The notes below the pieces were generated by a model. The model ran no database searches. It had not been told where the DNA came from and was given only the letters and a program-made list of their open reading frames with translations. The position numbers and the translations under genes are program-made. From Armatimonadetes bacterium CG06_land_8_20_14_3_00_66_21 (GTDB lineage: Bacteria > Armatimonadota > Abditibacteriia > CG2-30-66-41), in the NCBI GenBank assembly GCA_002779825.1, contig PEVN01000452.1, forward strand, positions 18,371 to 82,370: DNA of 64,000 bases, read 5' to 3'. Of this stretch, positions 1 through 8,396 are shown piece after piece. Within the stretch, counting starts at the first letter, position 1. The number at the start of each line of letters is the position of its first letter.

Positions 1-910
1 ACATGACGGTCAAAGTGTAGTGCGACGAGGAGGCGTTGTAGATGGTCAGGCTCCACGCGGGGTTGAGGCTGGAGACCATCACTCGGGGGAACAGCGTGGT
101 GAAGAGCGTAACAGCCGCCGACGCGATGGTGAGACCAGTCATCGTGAAGGCCCACCCATCTTTGCCGTTGCGGATGAGCCACCCGGCGCTCAGGATGGCG
201 GCTCCGCCGATGACCGGTACTCCGCCTGGCACCACCCCGAAGCGCGCGCCGAAGTCAGTCGCGTGGTAGGTGAAGGCAACAGACAGCCCGAGCAGCGCCA
301 CCGTTGCCGGTCCCAGCTTCATCGCCGCTGCGCGGGCTCGCGCCTGCAGAGCGCCTTCGGTGCGCAAGATCAGGAAGAGAGCGCCGTGGAGCGTGAACAG
401 GGCGAGGGAGGCGAGCCCGCCGACGAGAGCGTACGGGTTCAGCAGGTTGAAGAACCCGCCGACATAGTTCATGTCGGCGTCGAGGGGCACGCCGCGCACC
501 GCGTTGGCCAAGGCCACGCCCCACAGCAACGCCGGGACGAAGCTGCCGACGAAGATCAGCCAATCCCACAGGCTGCGCCAACCGGGGCGCTCGTCCTTGC
601 TGCGAAACTCGAACCCCGCTCCCCGGACGATGAGCGCCAGCAGCATGAGCGCCAGCGGCAGGTAGAACCCGCTAAACAGCGTCGCGTACCAATGGGGGAA
701 GGCGGCGAACATGGCGCCACCGGCGGTGACCATCCAGGTCTCGTTGGCGTCCCAGAAAGGCCCGATGGTGTTGATGAGGACGCGCCGGTCTCGGTCGTCT
801 CTGCCCAGGAACGGCAGCAAGATGCCGACGCCATAGTCAAAGCCCTCCAGGAAGAAGAAGCCGGTGAACAACACGACAATCAGGGCAAACCAAAGGGTGT
901 TCAGGTCCAT
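1..910 (-). CDS. cydB: Cytochrome bd ubiquinol oxidase subunit II (partial, C-terminus beyond left edge)
   Basis: Subunit II of the cytochrome bd quinol:O2 oxidoreductase, an inner-membrane terminal oxidase with high oxygen affinity. Reading the minus strand from the ATG at 910 gives about 303 residues with no stop before the window edge, so the end of the gene is missing. It begins MDLNTLWFALIVVLF and continues into the family signature GFFFLEGFDYGVG, then FWDANETWMV and several long hydrophobic helices, as expected for a multi-pass CydB. A purine-rich ribosome site (GAGGGAGAG) lies ahead of the ATG. The gene starts 21 bases after the cydA stop, so the two are one operon behind the Rrf2-type regulator. 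Identification is firm; only the missing C-terminus cannot be judged. Confidence 0.93.
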   Translation of the reverse strand, partial: MDLNTLWFALIVVLFTGFFFLEGFDYGVGILLPFLGRDDRDRRVLINTIGPFWDANETWMVTAGGAMFAAFPHWYATLFSGFYLPLALMLLALIVRGAGFEFRSKDERPGWRSLWDWLIFVGSFVPALLWGVALANAVRGVPLDADMNYVGGFFNLLNPYALVGGLASLALFTLHGALFLILRTEGALQARARAAAMKLGPATVALLGLSVAFTYHATDFGARFGVVPGGVPVIGGAAILSAGWLIRNGKDGWAFTMTGLTIASAAVTLFTTLFPRVMVSSLNPAWSLTIYNASSSHYTLTVM

Positions 911-931
911 GTCTCGGTACTCTCCCTCGGT

Positions 932-2296
932 TCAATACTCCAGGTCTGAGGCGGCCGCGCCTGCTGCCTCCGGACCGTTCCGGGCGTACTTCCACAGCAG
1001 CTTCACGTCGACGACCAGTAGCGCGCCGTAGACGGCCGTGAACAGGATTAGCGTGGTCAGCACCATACCGGCGCTGACGGTGGGGGAAACGGCGTCGTTG
1101 GTCTTCATGACGCCGAAGACAATCCACGGTTGTCGGCCGACCTCCGCCATCATCCACCCGGCTGTGTTGGCCACGTAGGGGAGGACCAGGGCGAGCGGTA
1201 TCCACCGCAGGCACCACTTGCTCTCCGGCAGCGTTCCTCTGCTGGACAGGTGCAACGTCAGCCCAGCCAAGGCGATCATCAGGAGCCCGGCGCCGACCAT
1301 CACCCGGAACGACCAGTACGTGACGCAGACCGGTGGCACGTAGTTGCCCGGGCCGTACTCCTGCTCGTATTCGGCTTGGAGGTCTCTGATGCCCTTGACG
1401 GCGCCCGCCAACCGGTTGTATGCCAGTAGGCTCAGCAGCCGCGGAATGCGGATCGCAAACGCGTCGCGGCGCTGCGATTCGTTGCCGACAGTGAAGAGCG
1501 AGAACGAAGCTGGGTTCTCGGTCTCCCAGAGCGCCTCTGCTGCCGCGAGCTTCATGGGCTGCACCTTGACCGTTCGCTGTGTCTGTGCATGACCGCTGAA
1601 GGCGAGCCCCAGCGCGCCGATGACCCCGTAGATCGCCGCAAGGTGCGCAGAGCGCTGGAAGAAGTCCGAGTGATTCCCGCGCAAGAGGTGCCACGCGCTC
1701 ACCGCGAGGACGAAGAACGCCCCGGTCACCACGCCGCCCAGCAGCACATGGGGGAACGTGACTCTCAGGTACGGGTTGAGGACCAGTGCGGCGAAGTCGG
1801 TCATCTCAGCACGGCCGTTGCGAATGGCGAAGCCAACCGGGTGCTGCATGAACGAGTTGGCAAGGACAATCCAGAGCGCCGAGAGGTTCACTGCGAACGC
1901 GACCAGCCAGATGGCCGCGCAGTGCATCTTCTTCGACAGCCTCTCCCACCCGAACAACCACACGCCGAGGAACGTGGCTTCCAGATGGAATGCCACCAGC
2001 GCCTCGATGGCCAACGGTGCGCCGAAGATATCGCCCACAAACCGGGAGTACTGCGACCAGTTCATCCCAAACTGGAACTCCATCACGATGCCGGTGACGA
2101 CGCCCATGGCGAAGTTGATGAGGAACAGCTTCCCCCAGAACTTCGTCATGCGCTTGTAGGTCTCGTCGCCCGTGCGCACGTACAGCGTCTCCATGACCGC
2201 GAGCAGGGGAGCCAGCCCCAGAGTGAGCGGCACGAACAGGTAGTGGGACGTGATGGTGACGGCGAATTGCAGACGGGCCAAGGCCGCTACGTCCAT
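932..2296 (-). CDS. cydA: Cytochrome bd ubiquinol oxidase subunit I
   Basis: Haem-bearing subunit of cytochrome bd oxidase, which oxidises quinol and reduces O2 to water without pumping protons. Visible conserved residues are His18 in ITSHYLF and His183 in TFPHVLLG (haem ligands in characterised CydA), Met333 in SFRVMVG (the haem b558 Met ligand position), and Glu98 and Glu106 in the AIEAL and HLEATF helices. At 454 residues with little sequence between the GRE-like region and the SFRVM helix, it is a short Q-loop form, not the longer E. coli type. The ribosome site GAGAGG precedes the ATG. The gene lies 45 bases downstream of the Rrf2 gene and directly before cydB. No cydC or cydD is in view. 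Confidence 0.96.
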   Translation of the reverse strand: MDVAALARLQFAVTITSHYLFVPLTLGLAPLLAVMETLYVRTGDETYKRMTKFWGKLFLINFAMGVVTGIVMEFQFGMNWSQYSRFVGDIFGAPLAIEALVAFHLEATFLGVWLFGWERLSKKMHCAAIWLVAFAVNLSALWIVLANSFMQHPVGFAIRNGRAEMTDFAALVLNPYLRVTFPHVLLGGVVTGAFFVLAVSAWHLLRGNHSDFFQRSAHLAAIYGVIGALGLAFSGHAQTQRTVKVQPMKLAAAEALWETENPASFSLFTVGNESQRRDAFAIRIPRLLSLLAYNRLAGAVKGIRDLQAEYEQEYGPGNYVPPVCVTYWSFRVMVGAGLLMIALAGLTLHLSSRGTLPESKWCLRWIPLALVLPYVANTAGWMMAEVGRQPWIVFGVMKTNDAVSPTVSAGMVLTTLILFTAVYGALLVVDVKLLWKYARNGPEAAGAAASDLEY

Positions 2297-2341
2297 GGTC
2301 GGCTACCTCTCAATCCCCTCGCGTGTGGTGCAGGTGCTCTC

Positions 2342-2758
2342 TCAGGCACGTTCCGCCGCGCGGCCGGCGAGGTCGGAGAAGCTAATGCCGGCCAGCCGGG
2401 CGCGGAACTCCTCCCTAATCTCCAGCCACAGCGGGTGCACGAGGCAGTGCGCGTCGCGCGGACACTCACCGGGTCGCGCCATGCAGCGGTTGAGCGTTAC
2501 CGGACCGTCCACCGCTTCCACTACCTCCAGGAGGGAGAACTCCCCGGCAGGCTTCGCCAACGACACTCCGCCGTGGACGCCACGCTTCAGGTCAACGATG
2601 CCCGCGTTGGCCAGCCGAGCCAGAATCTTCGTCAGGAAGGCGGCGGGCACGTTCTGCGTCTCCGCGATCTCCGCGGAGGGTACGCGTAGATCGCTCCGGT
2701 GGAGCGCCAGGTGCAGGACTGCCCTCACTGCATAGTCTGCCTGTCGGGAGATCTCCAT
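2342..2758 (-). CDS. Rrf2-family transcriptional regulator with C-X6-C-X5-C cluster
   Basis: A 138-residue winged-helix regulator of the Rrf2 family (IscR, NsrR, RsrR relatives). It starts MEISRQADYAVRAVLHLAL, the typical first helix. The wing reads LKRGVHGGVSLAKP. Cys92, Cys99 and Cys105 form C-X6-C-X5-C, close to the C-X5-C-X5-C that binds an Fe-S cluster in IscR and NsrR, so sensing of redox state, iron-sulfur status or nitric oxide is likely by inference. The frame stays open upstream to 2830, but the ATG at 2758 is chosen: it has an AGGA ribosome site, matches the family N-terminus, and the upstream alternative would lie before the mapped promoter. As the first gene ahead of cydAB in the same direction, it probably controls both itself and the oxidase. 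Confidence 0.9.
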   Translation of the reverse strand: MEISRQADYAVRAVLHLALHRSDLRVPSAEIAETQNVPAAFLTKILARLANAGIVDLKRGVHGGVSLAKPAGEFSLLEVVEAVDGPVTLNRCMARPGECPRDAHCLVHPLWLEIREEFRARLAGISFSDLAGRAAERA

Positions 2759-2786
2759 GGGCAATTCCTGACAAAGACGGTCTCCT

Positions 2787-2815
2787 ATTCTATCAATCCG
2801 CCCGCGAGGGCGCAA
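2787..2815 (-). promoter_or_regulatory. Sigma-70-type promoter of the rrf2-cydA-cydB operon
   Basis: On the minus strand TTGCGC (2815-2810), a 17-base spacer and TAGAAT (2792-2787) form a good housekeeping promoter. Transcription would begin near 2780, leaving a leader of about 22 bases before the regulator's ATG at 2758. The same -35 hexamer, TTGCGC, occurs with a 17-base spacer in front of mraZ. Pattern read by eye; no transcript evidence. Confidence 0.6.
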
Positions 2816-3046
2816 GGCTCTGCGCCACAAGATTCCCTGCCCCGTTCTGGGTGCCCCGGTTGACGCCGCCTGCGTCCTGTGTTACCGTCCGTACAGCCTG
2901 TGCTCCTTGTGGCCCGCTGAAGCACCCGACTCGCGCGGCTTCCCGGCCGAGACGCGCGAGGCTGCTCGACGTGCACGCTCTGTATGGACGGAGTGCCGCG
3001 GCGGACTCTCAGGGCACAAGGTAACTGTTCGAGGAGTTGAAGCGCG

Positions 3047-4342
3047 ATGAACCAATCCCCAGCCTGGACGTTCCTGAAGACGACCCCCGTTCTCGTTCCC
3101 GGGGTGCTCGCCCTGTGCGGCTGCCTGTTGACGCAGCCGAGGAGTTGCGCCGCCACCTTCGGTGAAGATGTGGCGTTCCTGAAACAGCACTCCGATGTCA
3201 TTGTTCTGCGCGACGCCAGATCGGACGCGAAAGTGGCCGTGGTCCCCAGCATGCAGGGCCGCGTGATGACCAGCACAGCCCAAGGGGACCAGGGCGACAG
3301 CTTCGGCTGGATGAACAACGACCTCATCGCCAAGAATGAGCGACAGGACCACATCAACGTGTTCGGCGGCGAAGACCGCTTCTGGATGGGACCCGAGGGC
3401 GGGCAGTTCAGCATCTTCTTCAAGAAAGGCGACCCGTTCGATCTGCCGCACTGGCAGACGCCTGAGCCCATCGACTGGGGCGGCTGGGAAGTGGTGAAGC
3501 AGGGAACGTCGTCGGCGCACTTCCGCAAGCGGTTCCCATTCACCAACTACTCCGGCACGCGGTTCGACGTGACAGTGGACCGCGTCGTGAGCGTCTACAG
3601 CCGAACGGCAATCCAGAGGACCCTCGGCGTGAAGCTCGGCTACAGCCGAACGGCAATCCAGAGGACCCTCGGCGTGAAGCTCGGCAGCAACGTGAAGGCC
3701 GTCGGCTATGAGAGCGACAACCGCGTCACCAACTCCGGCGCCAATGCTTGGAGGAAGTCCACCGGGCTGCTGTCGGTGTGGATCCTCGGCATGTTCAAGC
3801 ATTCGCCGGCCACGACCATCGTCGTGCCGTTCAAGACTGGCCCCGAGTCCAAGCTCGGTCCCGTCGTGAACGACGCCTACTTCGGCAAGGTACCGGCGGA
3901 TCGGCTGAAGATCGACGCGAAGAAAGGCGTCGTCTACTTCAAAGGCGACGGCCAGTATCGCTCGAAGATCGGCGTCCCGCCCGGACGGGCGAAGGACCTC
4001 TTGGGCAGCTACAGCGCTGACAATCACTGCCTGACTCTGGTGAAGTTCACCCTCCCCAAGGGGGCGAAGGACTACGTGAACTCGATGTGGGAGATTCAGA
4101 AGAACCCGTTCGCCGGCGACGTGGCCAACAGCTACAACGACGGCCCGCCGGCGCCCGGCGCGAAACCGCTGGGACCGTTCTACGAGCTGGAATCCTCCTC
4201 CCCCGCGGCCGCTCTGGCACCCGGGAAGAGCCTGACCCACGTACACCGAACGATCCACGTGCAGGGACCGACGGCTGAGTTGGACCGGATCGCCAAGGCG
4301 ACGCTCGGTGTCGGGCTGGCGGAGATCGAGGCGGCGTTCTAA
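3047..4342 (+). CDS. Secreted hypothetical protein, DUF6786-like, with internal 15-residue tandem duplication
   Basis: A 431-residue exported protein of unknown function. Residues 1-37 form a signal peptide with a hydrophobic core (PVLVPGVLALCGCLL). The mature part is rich in beta-strand patterns, with features such as FGGEDRFWMGPEGGQFS and a C-terminal GKSLTHVHRTIHVQG that recall a galactose-mutarotase-like beta-sandwich. It resembles proteins grouped as DUF6786, but this match is from memory and unverified. A GGAGTTGAAG ribosome site precedes the ATG. Oddity: residues about 184-213 are two identical copies of the 15-residue unit YSRTAIQRTLGVKLG, identical in DNA as well, which suggests a recent duplication or an assembly artefact. 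It is followed after 143 bases by a second secreted protein in the same direction. Confidence 0.75.
   Translation: MNQSPAWTFLKTTPVLVPGVLALCGCLLTQPRSCAATFGEDVAFLKQHSDVIVLRDARSDAKVAVVPSMQGRVMTSTAQGDQGDSFGWMNNDLIAKNERQDHINVFGGEDRFWMGPEGGQFSIFFKKGDPFDLPHWQTPEPIDWGGWEVVKQGTSSAHFRKRFPFTNYSGTRFDVTVDRVVSVYSRTAIQRTLGVKLGYSRTAIQRTLGVKLGSNVKAVGYESDNRVTNSGANAWRKSTGLLSVWILGMFKHSPATTIVVPFKTGPESKLGPVVNDAYFGKVPADRLKIDAKKGVVYFKGDGQYRSKIGVPPGRAKDLLGSYSADNHCLTLVKFTLPKGAKDYVNSMWEIQKNPFAGDVANSYNDGPPAPGAKPLGPFYELESSSPAAALAPGKSLTHVHRTIHVQGPTAELDRIAKATLGVGLAEIEAAF
3596..3685 (+). repeat. Exact 45-bp tandem duplication inside a gene
   Basis: Bases 3596-3640 and 3641-3685 are identical, beginning TACAGCCGAACGGCAATCCA. 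The unit is a multiple of three, so the frame is kept and 15 residues are repeated. There are no mismatches between copies. Confidence 0.97.
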
Positions 4343-4350
4343 GACCTGCT

Positions 4351-4366
4351 CTCGGCGCGCGCCGAG
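4351..4366. repeat. 16-bp perfect palindrome after a stop codon
   Basis: CTCGGCGCGCGCCGAG begins eight bases after the stop of the upstream gene. It could fold as a GC-rich stem at the RNA end, but there is no T-run after it, so it is not a classical intrinsic terminator. A TCGA-rich palindrome sits in a similar position after the methyltransferase gene (9681-9698). Confidence 0.6.
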
Positions 4367-4485
4367 GCGAGGGGCGCTTCCCCAATAACCGGGGGCGTGG
4401 TCGTCAGCCCGCCAAGACGCAGGGGGCACGAGACGTAGGGCAGATTCTCCGTCACTGCCACTCCCTGCCTCAAGGAGAAGATGCA

Positions 4486-7230
4486 ATGCGCTCAATCCAG
4501 ACGGTAGTGTCGTTGATGTTGCTCGTCGGGTACGCCATGGCCGCCGAAGTGCAGACCATTGACGACTTCGAGTACGCGGACGCGGCGGCGGCTGATGCTG
4601 CCTGGGAAGCCTCCCAGGGCGCGCCGCCCGCGGAGTTGATGCCGCACGAGAGCGCCGGCGGCAAGACGGCCATGAAGCTGCCCTGCCCCTTCACTCAGGG
4701 CGACATTCCGCGCTCCTGCTACGACCGCAAGGGACCGCTCAATCTGCTCCGCGCCGGCGCCATCGCGTTTGACTTCTATGTCGATGACCCGGCGCCGATC
4801 AGCTACTGCAGCATCTACTTCCACACGGGTAACGGGTGGTTCGCCGCTTCCTTCGGCTTCACCCGTGGCTGGCAGCACGTGGTCCTGGGCAAGGGAGCGT
4901 TCCGCATCGAGGAGAAGCCCGGCGGCTGGGACCAAGTCGACACGGTCCGGATAAGCGCCTGGAAGGGCCAGACCCAGGACACGTTCTGCGCTTTCGACAA
5001 TCTTGAGGCGCGGACCGAGGACCTCGCAGTGGTTCGCGGGCTCGCCCCTGACGGAGAGAATGAGACCGCCCGGCGCTGCGCCGAGCAGCTCGGTGGGTAC
5101 CTGGACAAGCTGGGGCTGCCCTACGGGATCCTGACCGATAAAGACGTGGAAGGCGGCGCCCTCGCCGGCCAGAAGCTGGCGATCTTCGGCTACAGCCCCT
5201 CGCTGACCCCGGAGGCGGTCGCGAAGGTGCAGGAGTTTGTCGCTGGCGGCGGTAAAGTGATGGTCTTCTACTCAATCCCCGACCCGCTGCGCGCGCTGTT
5301 GGGGATTAGTAGCCTGACATACATGCCAAAAGAACGCGACGGGCAGTTCGCGCAAGTGGCCCTGGACGCCAAAGACCTCACCGGCTTGCCGGCATCCATG
5401 CGCCAAGACTCGTGGAATGTCAACACCGTCCAGCCTGGCGGGCAAAACGCCCGGGTGATCGGCACCTGGCAGGACGCCGCCGGGCAGGTCATCGGCCCCG
5501 GTGTGCTACTCAGCGACAACGGCGTCTACATGGGGCACATCCTCACGGACGCTGATGCCGAGAACAAGCAGGCGTTCCTGTTGTCCGTGATCGGCCACTT
5601 CCTTCCTGCAGCCTGGCAGACTGCTGCCGAAGTCTCGGTGAGCCGGGCGCAGGCGGTGGGCCCCTATCGCACCCAGGCCGAGTTGAGTGCCTTCCTGCAA
5701 CCCCAGACGACGGGCACGCCCCAAGCCGCAAGGGTGAAGGCGTCTCTTGCCGAGGCTGCGCAGGCCGAAGCCAAGGCCGAGAGATTGCTGACGGCGAAGG
5801 AGTACCCGGAGGTTCTGACCGCCGCCCGCCAACTCCACGAGTCGCTCATGGCCGCCTACCTCGTCGCGCACACCCCGCGCACCGCCGAGTTTCGCGCCGT
5901 CTGGAACCACTCCGGCACCGGCGACTGCGGCACCTGGGACGACGCCATGAGGCGCCTGAAGGACGCCGGCTTCAACGCCGTCGTGCCCAACATGTGGTGG
6001 GGCGGAGTGGCTCACTACGACAGCAAGCTCCTCCCGCACTCGGCGACCTTCGACCAGAAGGGCGACCAGATCGCCCAGTGCGTCGCCGCCGGGAAGAAGT
6101 ACGGCATCGAAGTCCATCCCTGGAAGGTGAACTGGAACCTGTCCACCGCGCCCGCTTCGTTCGTGGCGCAGATGCGCACTGAGAAGCGGTTGCAGGCGAA
6201 CTACAAGGGCGAAGAGGAAGCCTGGCTCTGTCCCTCTCACCCCGCCAACTATCAGCTTGAGCTGGACACCATGCTCGAAGTGGTGCGCAACTACGACGTG
6301 GACGGCGTCCACTTCGACTACATCCGCTACCCGCACGGCGACGTCTGCTACTGCGACGGCTGCCGCGAGCGGTTCGAGGCGGCACATGGCGCGAAGGTCG
6401 CCAACTGGCCGCTGGACTGTTACTCCGGCCCGCTGAAGGACGAGTACCGCGACTGGCGCTGCGGCAATATCACGCGCTTGGTCAAAGCAACCTCCGAGGC
6501 AGCGCACAAGCTCAAGCCCTACCTCAAGATCTCCGCCGCGGTCTTCAGTGACTACCCCGGCTGCAGAACCTCGGTCGGGCAGGACTGGGTGAGCTGGTGT
6601 CGGGAAGGCTACCTCGACTTCGTCTGCCCGATGAACTACACCGACAACGACACTCGGCTGGAGAATCTGGTCGCCAACCAAGTCAGTCGCGTCGGCAGTC
6701 GGGTGCCCCTGTACAGCGGCATCGGCGCGTTCATCATCCCCGACGACCAGGCCGTCGGGCAGTTGGAGATCGCCCGCGCCAACGGCGCCGACGGCTTCAT
6801 CCTGTTCAACATGGGCACCACGCTGGCCGAGCAAGGCTTCCCCCGGTTCGTCCAGGGCATCACCTCCGCCCCGGCGATCCTGCCCCACAACGGGCCCGAG
6901 GTCCGCTTCGTGACCATGTACGACGCCGAAGAGAAGCCGATCCGGGTGACCGAGGCGGCGCTCAAGGTGACCGTTGAGCTGGCCTCCACCGGCCGGCACC
7001 GCAAGGAGATCGCTGCCGTCACCGGCAAGCTGGAACTGCAGGACACCACCGGCAAGGCGCTGGCGCAGCTCGGCCCCCTGCCGAAGGTCGGTGAGAAGAC
7101 CGACGTGACCGTGACCAAGCAACCCGGCACCGTCCGCGTAGCAGCAGTCGGGACCATGACCTGCAAGGATGGGACGGCCCTGCCGTTCGTTGTGCGCAGC
7201 CGACCGTACAACTTCGCGGCAGGTGGGTGA
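4486..7230 (+). CDS. Secreted GHL10-type glycoside-hydrolase-like protein
   Basis: A 914-residue exported protein. Residues 1-20 are a signal peptide. About 22-170 is a beta-rich domain like a carbohydrate-binding module (DDFEYADA start, AFDNLEA end). About 175-370 is an alpha/beta domain of the glutamine-amidotransferase-like kind often found in glycosidases (GGGKVMVFYSI). From about 463 to 790 comes a TIM-barrel of the GHL10/DUF187 type: TAEFRAVWNH, DGVHFDYIRYPHGD near 605-617 with the likely catalytic acidic residues, a CYCDGC pair, and FVCPMNYTDND near 712. A beta-domain closes the protein. Family members are thought to act on glycans but substrates are largely unknown. It lies 143 bases after another secreted protein gene, probably in the same transcription unit. 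Confidence 0.85.
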   Translation: MRSIQTVVSLMLLVGYAMAAEVQTIDDFEYADAAAADAAWEASQGAPPAELMPHESAGGKTAMKLPCPFTQGDIPRSCYDRKGPLNLLRAGAIAFDFYVDDPAPISYCSIYFHTGNGWFAASFGFTRGWQHVVLGKGAFRIEEKPGGWDQVDTVRISAWKGQTQDTFCAFDNLEARTEDLAVVRGLAPDGENETARRCAEQLGGYLDKLGLPYGILTDKDVEGGALAGQKLAIFGYSPSLTPEAVAKVQEFVAGGGKVMVFYSIPDPLRALLGISSLTYMPKERDGQFAQVALDAKDLTGLPASMRQDSWNVNTVQPGGQNARVIGTWQDAAGQVIGPGVLLSDNGVYMGHILTDADAENKQAFLLSVIGHFLPAAWQTAAEVSVSRAQAVGPYRTQAELSAFLQPQTTGTPQAARVKASLAEAAQAEAKAERLLTAKEYPEVLTAARQLHESLMAAYLVAHTPRTAEFRAVWNHSGTGDCGTWDDAMRRLKDAGFNAVVPNMWWGGVAHYDSKLLPHSATFDQKGDQIAQCVAAGKKYGIEVHPWKVNWNLSTAPASFVAQMRTEKRLQANYKGEEEAWLCPSHPANYQLELDTMLEVVRNYDVDGVHFDYIRYPHGDVCYCDGCRERFEAAHGAKVANWPLDCYSGPLKDEYRDWRCGNITRLVKATSEAAHKLKPYLKISAAVFSDYPGCRTSVGQDWVSWCREGYLDFVCPMNYTDNDTRLENLVANQVSRVGSRVPLYSGIGAFIIPDDQAVGQLEIARANGADGFILFNMGTTLAEQGFPRFVQGITSAPAILPHNGPEVRFVTMYDAEEKPIRVTEAALKVTVELASTGRHRKEIAAVTGKLELQDTTGKALAQLGPLPKVGEKTDVTVTKQPGTVRVAAVGTMTCKDGTALPFVVRSRPYNFAAGG

Positions 7231-7574
7231 TGGCGGGGTGAGGCGGTCGAAGAGCGCAGCACCTGCTCAAGCTCAACCAGGTGTTAGACGACCTCGAACA
7301 GGACAGCATCGAGTGCTACGCCGCCGCATGCCCGGTCGTCCCGGTCCGGGCGATCCTCACCCACGGCTCCGAGTCCAAGTTGAGGCCCCAACCGTCTACC
7401 GTTTGATGCTCCGTGAGGGTCCCGCGTGTCTGCGGCGCAGGCCGACGCAGCATCCAGAAGGTCTTCGGGGCAGGTTGACGGGACATGTCCACCGGCCTAC
7501 ACTTGCCCGAGTCAGGCAGCCTGACCCACCACGCAGACATCGCCCAAGGGTGTCTAAGGGATCTGGAGCACCAC
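7231..7574. other. Intergenic stretch with a possible gene remnant
   Basis: No intact gene is seen over these 344 bases. One plus-strand frame is open from 7242 to the TGA at 7404-7406 and reads HLLKLNQVLDDLEQDSIECY near its start, a well-formed helix pattern with normal GC-rich codon use, but it has no ATG or ribosome site. It may be the tail of a lost gene at the left border of the restriction-modification-like island. Confidence 0.3.
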
Positions 7575-7784
7575 ATGCCATCGACGAGAGACCAGCGCTA
7601 CCTGGCGATTCTGCTGGACGCACTTCATGTGTGCAGGCAGTACAAGCCCAAGCTCGGGCACGGTGGGAGCGCCGGCTACTCGCTACGGGAATTCCAGGAG
7701 GTCTACGGGAACGACCCGTTCTACCGCTGGATGGGCCTTGACAATGCCCTCATGTACGCAGCCACAAGGCAGCCGGCGGCATGA
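7575..7784 (+). CDS. Small conserved-looking ORF leading the restriction-modification-like operon
   Basis: A 69-residue protein beginning MPSTRDQRYLAILLDALHVC. It is mostly helical and contains YSLREFQEVYGNDPFYRWMG, ending NALMYAA. The start at 7575 has a GGAG site; an upstream ATG at 7485 in frame would add 30 residues of less protein-like sequence. The stop overlaps the next start by ATGA (7781-7784), so translation is coupled. I do not recognise the family. It could be a subunit or a detached N-terminal domain of the endonuclease-like protein, or a control protein, although no helix-turn-helix is obvious. Confidence 0.6.
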   Translation: MPSTRDQRYLAILLDALHVCRQYKPKLGHGGSAGYSLREFQEVYGNDPFYRWMGLDNALMYAATRQPAA

Positions 7785-8386
7785 CCAGCATCTACCGGCA
7801 GATCGGGATAGGTTGCGAGCGGTTGTTCAGAGAGATCCTGCAAGACGCGCTGAGACTGTCGCCAGAAGAGGTCACATGGTCGTACACCGTCGCTCGAGCC
7901 GACGGCAGAAGTCAGACGCTCTCCCTGGACGGTCGCATCCTTTTTGACGCTGTGAGCGATTCAGACCGAAGGGGGCGCATTGCGGGTTGGGTTGATCAAG
8001 CTGCGCGTCGGCTTGACATTGACGGCAGGATCCGGCGGTCCATGAGCGGGGTGGTTTTCGAGATTCGGCAAGGCTACAAGAGCAAGGACTCGAAGCGCCA
8101 GAACGCCGACATTGCGAATGCGGCCACTGCATACACCAAGGGGTACCTGCCGTGCGTGGCCATACTGTCACAGCAGATCGATCGGGACATAGCCTTCCGG
8201 TACACGGCGGAGAAGTGGGCGCTGCTCACGGGCATCATGGGCAATGCGTCTCCGCACGACTCCTTCTACGCCTTCATGAAGGAAGTCGTCGGGTACGATC
8301 TCGCCCGTTTCTTCGAGAGGAATAGGGGACGACTGAAGAGCGAAGTCAAGCTCATTCTGGAGAGCCTGTTATCGGCGGACCAGTAG
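7781..8386 (+). CDS. Putative restriction endonuclease (PD-(D/E)XK-like), operon with methyltransferase
   Basis: A 201-residue cytoplasmic protein with no signal peptide or membrane segment. The central segment SGVVFEIRQGYKSKDSKRQN (about residues 88-107) puts an acidic residue and lysines on a beta-strand followed by a polar helix, the pattern expected around the catalytic core of PD-(D/E)XK nucleases. LSLDGRILFDAV (about 46-57) could supply the upstream acidic residue. The C-terminus is helical (GYDLARFFERN). Position is the strongest argument: it is coupled to a small upstream ORF and followed within about ten bases by a DNA methyltransferase, as in type II restriction-modification operons. 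Enzyme activity and recognition site cannot be read from sequence. A non-nuclease partner of the methyltransferase is the main alternative. Confidence 0.55.
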   Translation: MTSIYRQIGIGCERLFREILQDALRLSPEEVTWSYTVARADGRSQTLSLDGRILFDAVSDSDRRGRIAGWVDQAARRLDIDGRIRRSMSGVVFEIRQGYKSKDSKRQNADIANAATAYTKGYLPCVAILSQQIDRDIAFRYTAEKWALLTGIMGNASPHDSFYAFMKEVVGYDLARFFERNRGRLKSEVKLILESLLSADQ

Positions 8387-8396
8387 AGTGCGTGCC

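Noticed and set aside
20-949. 309-codon plus-strand open frame at the left edge
   Set aside because: Antisense to cydB, whose product is unmistakable.
2882-4495. 537-codon minus-strand open frame
   Set aside because: Antisense to the secreted gene at 3047. It contains the same 45-bp duplication only because the DNA does.
5506-7122. 538-codon minus-strand open frame
   Set aside because: Antisense to the GHL10-type gene, which has a signal peptide and recognisable motifs.
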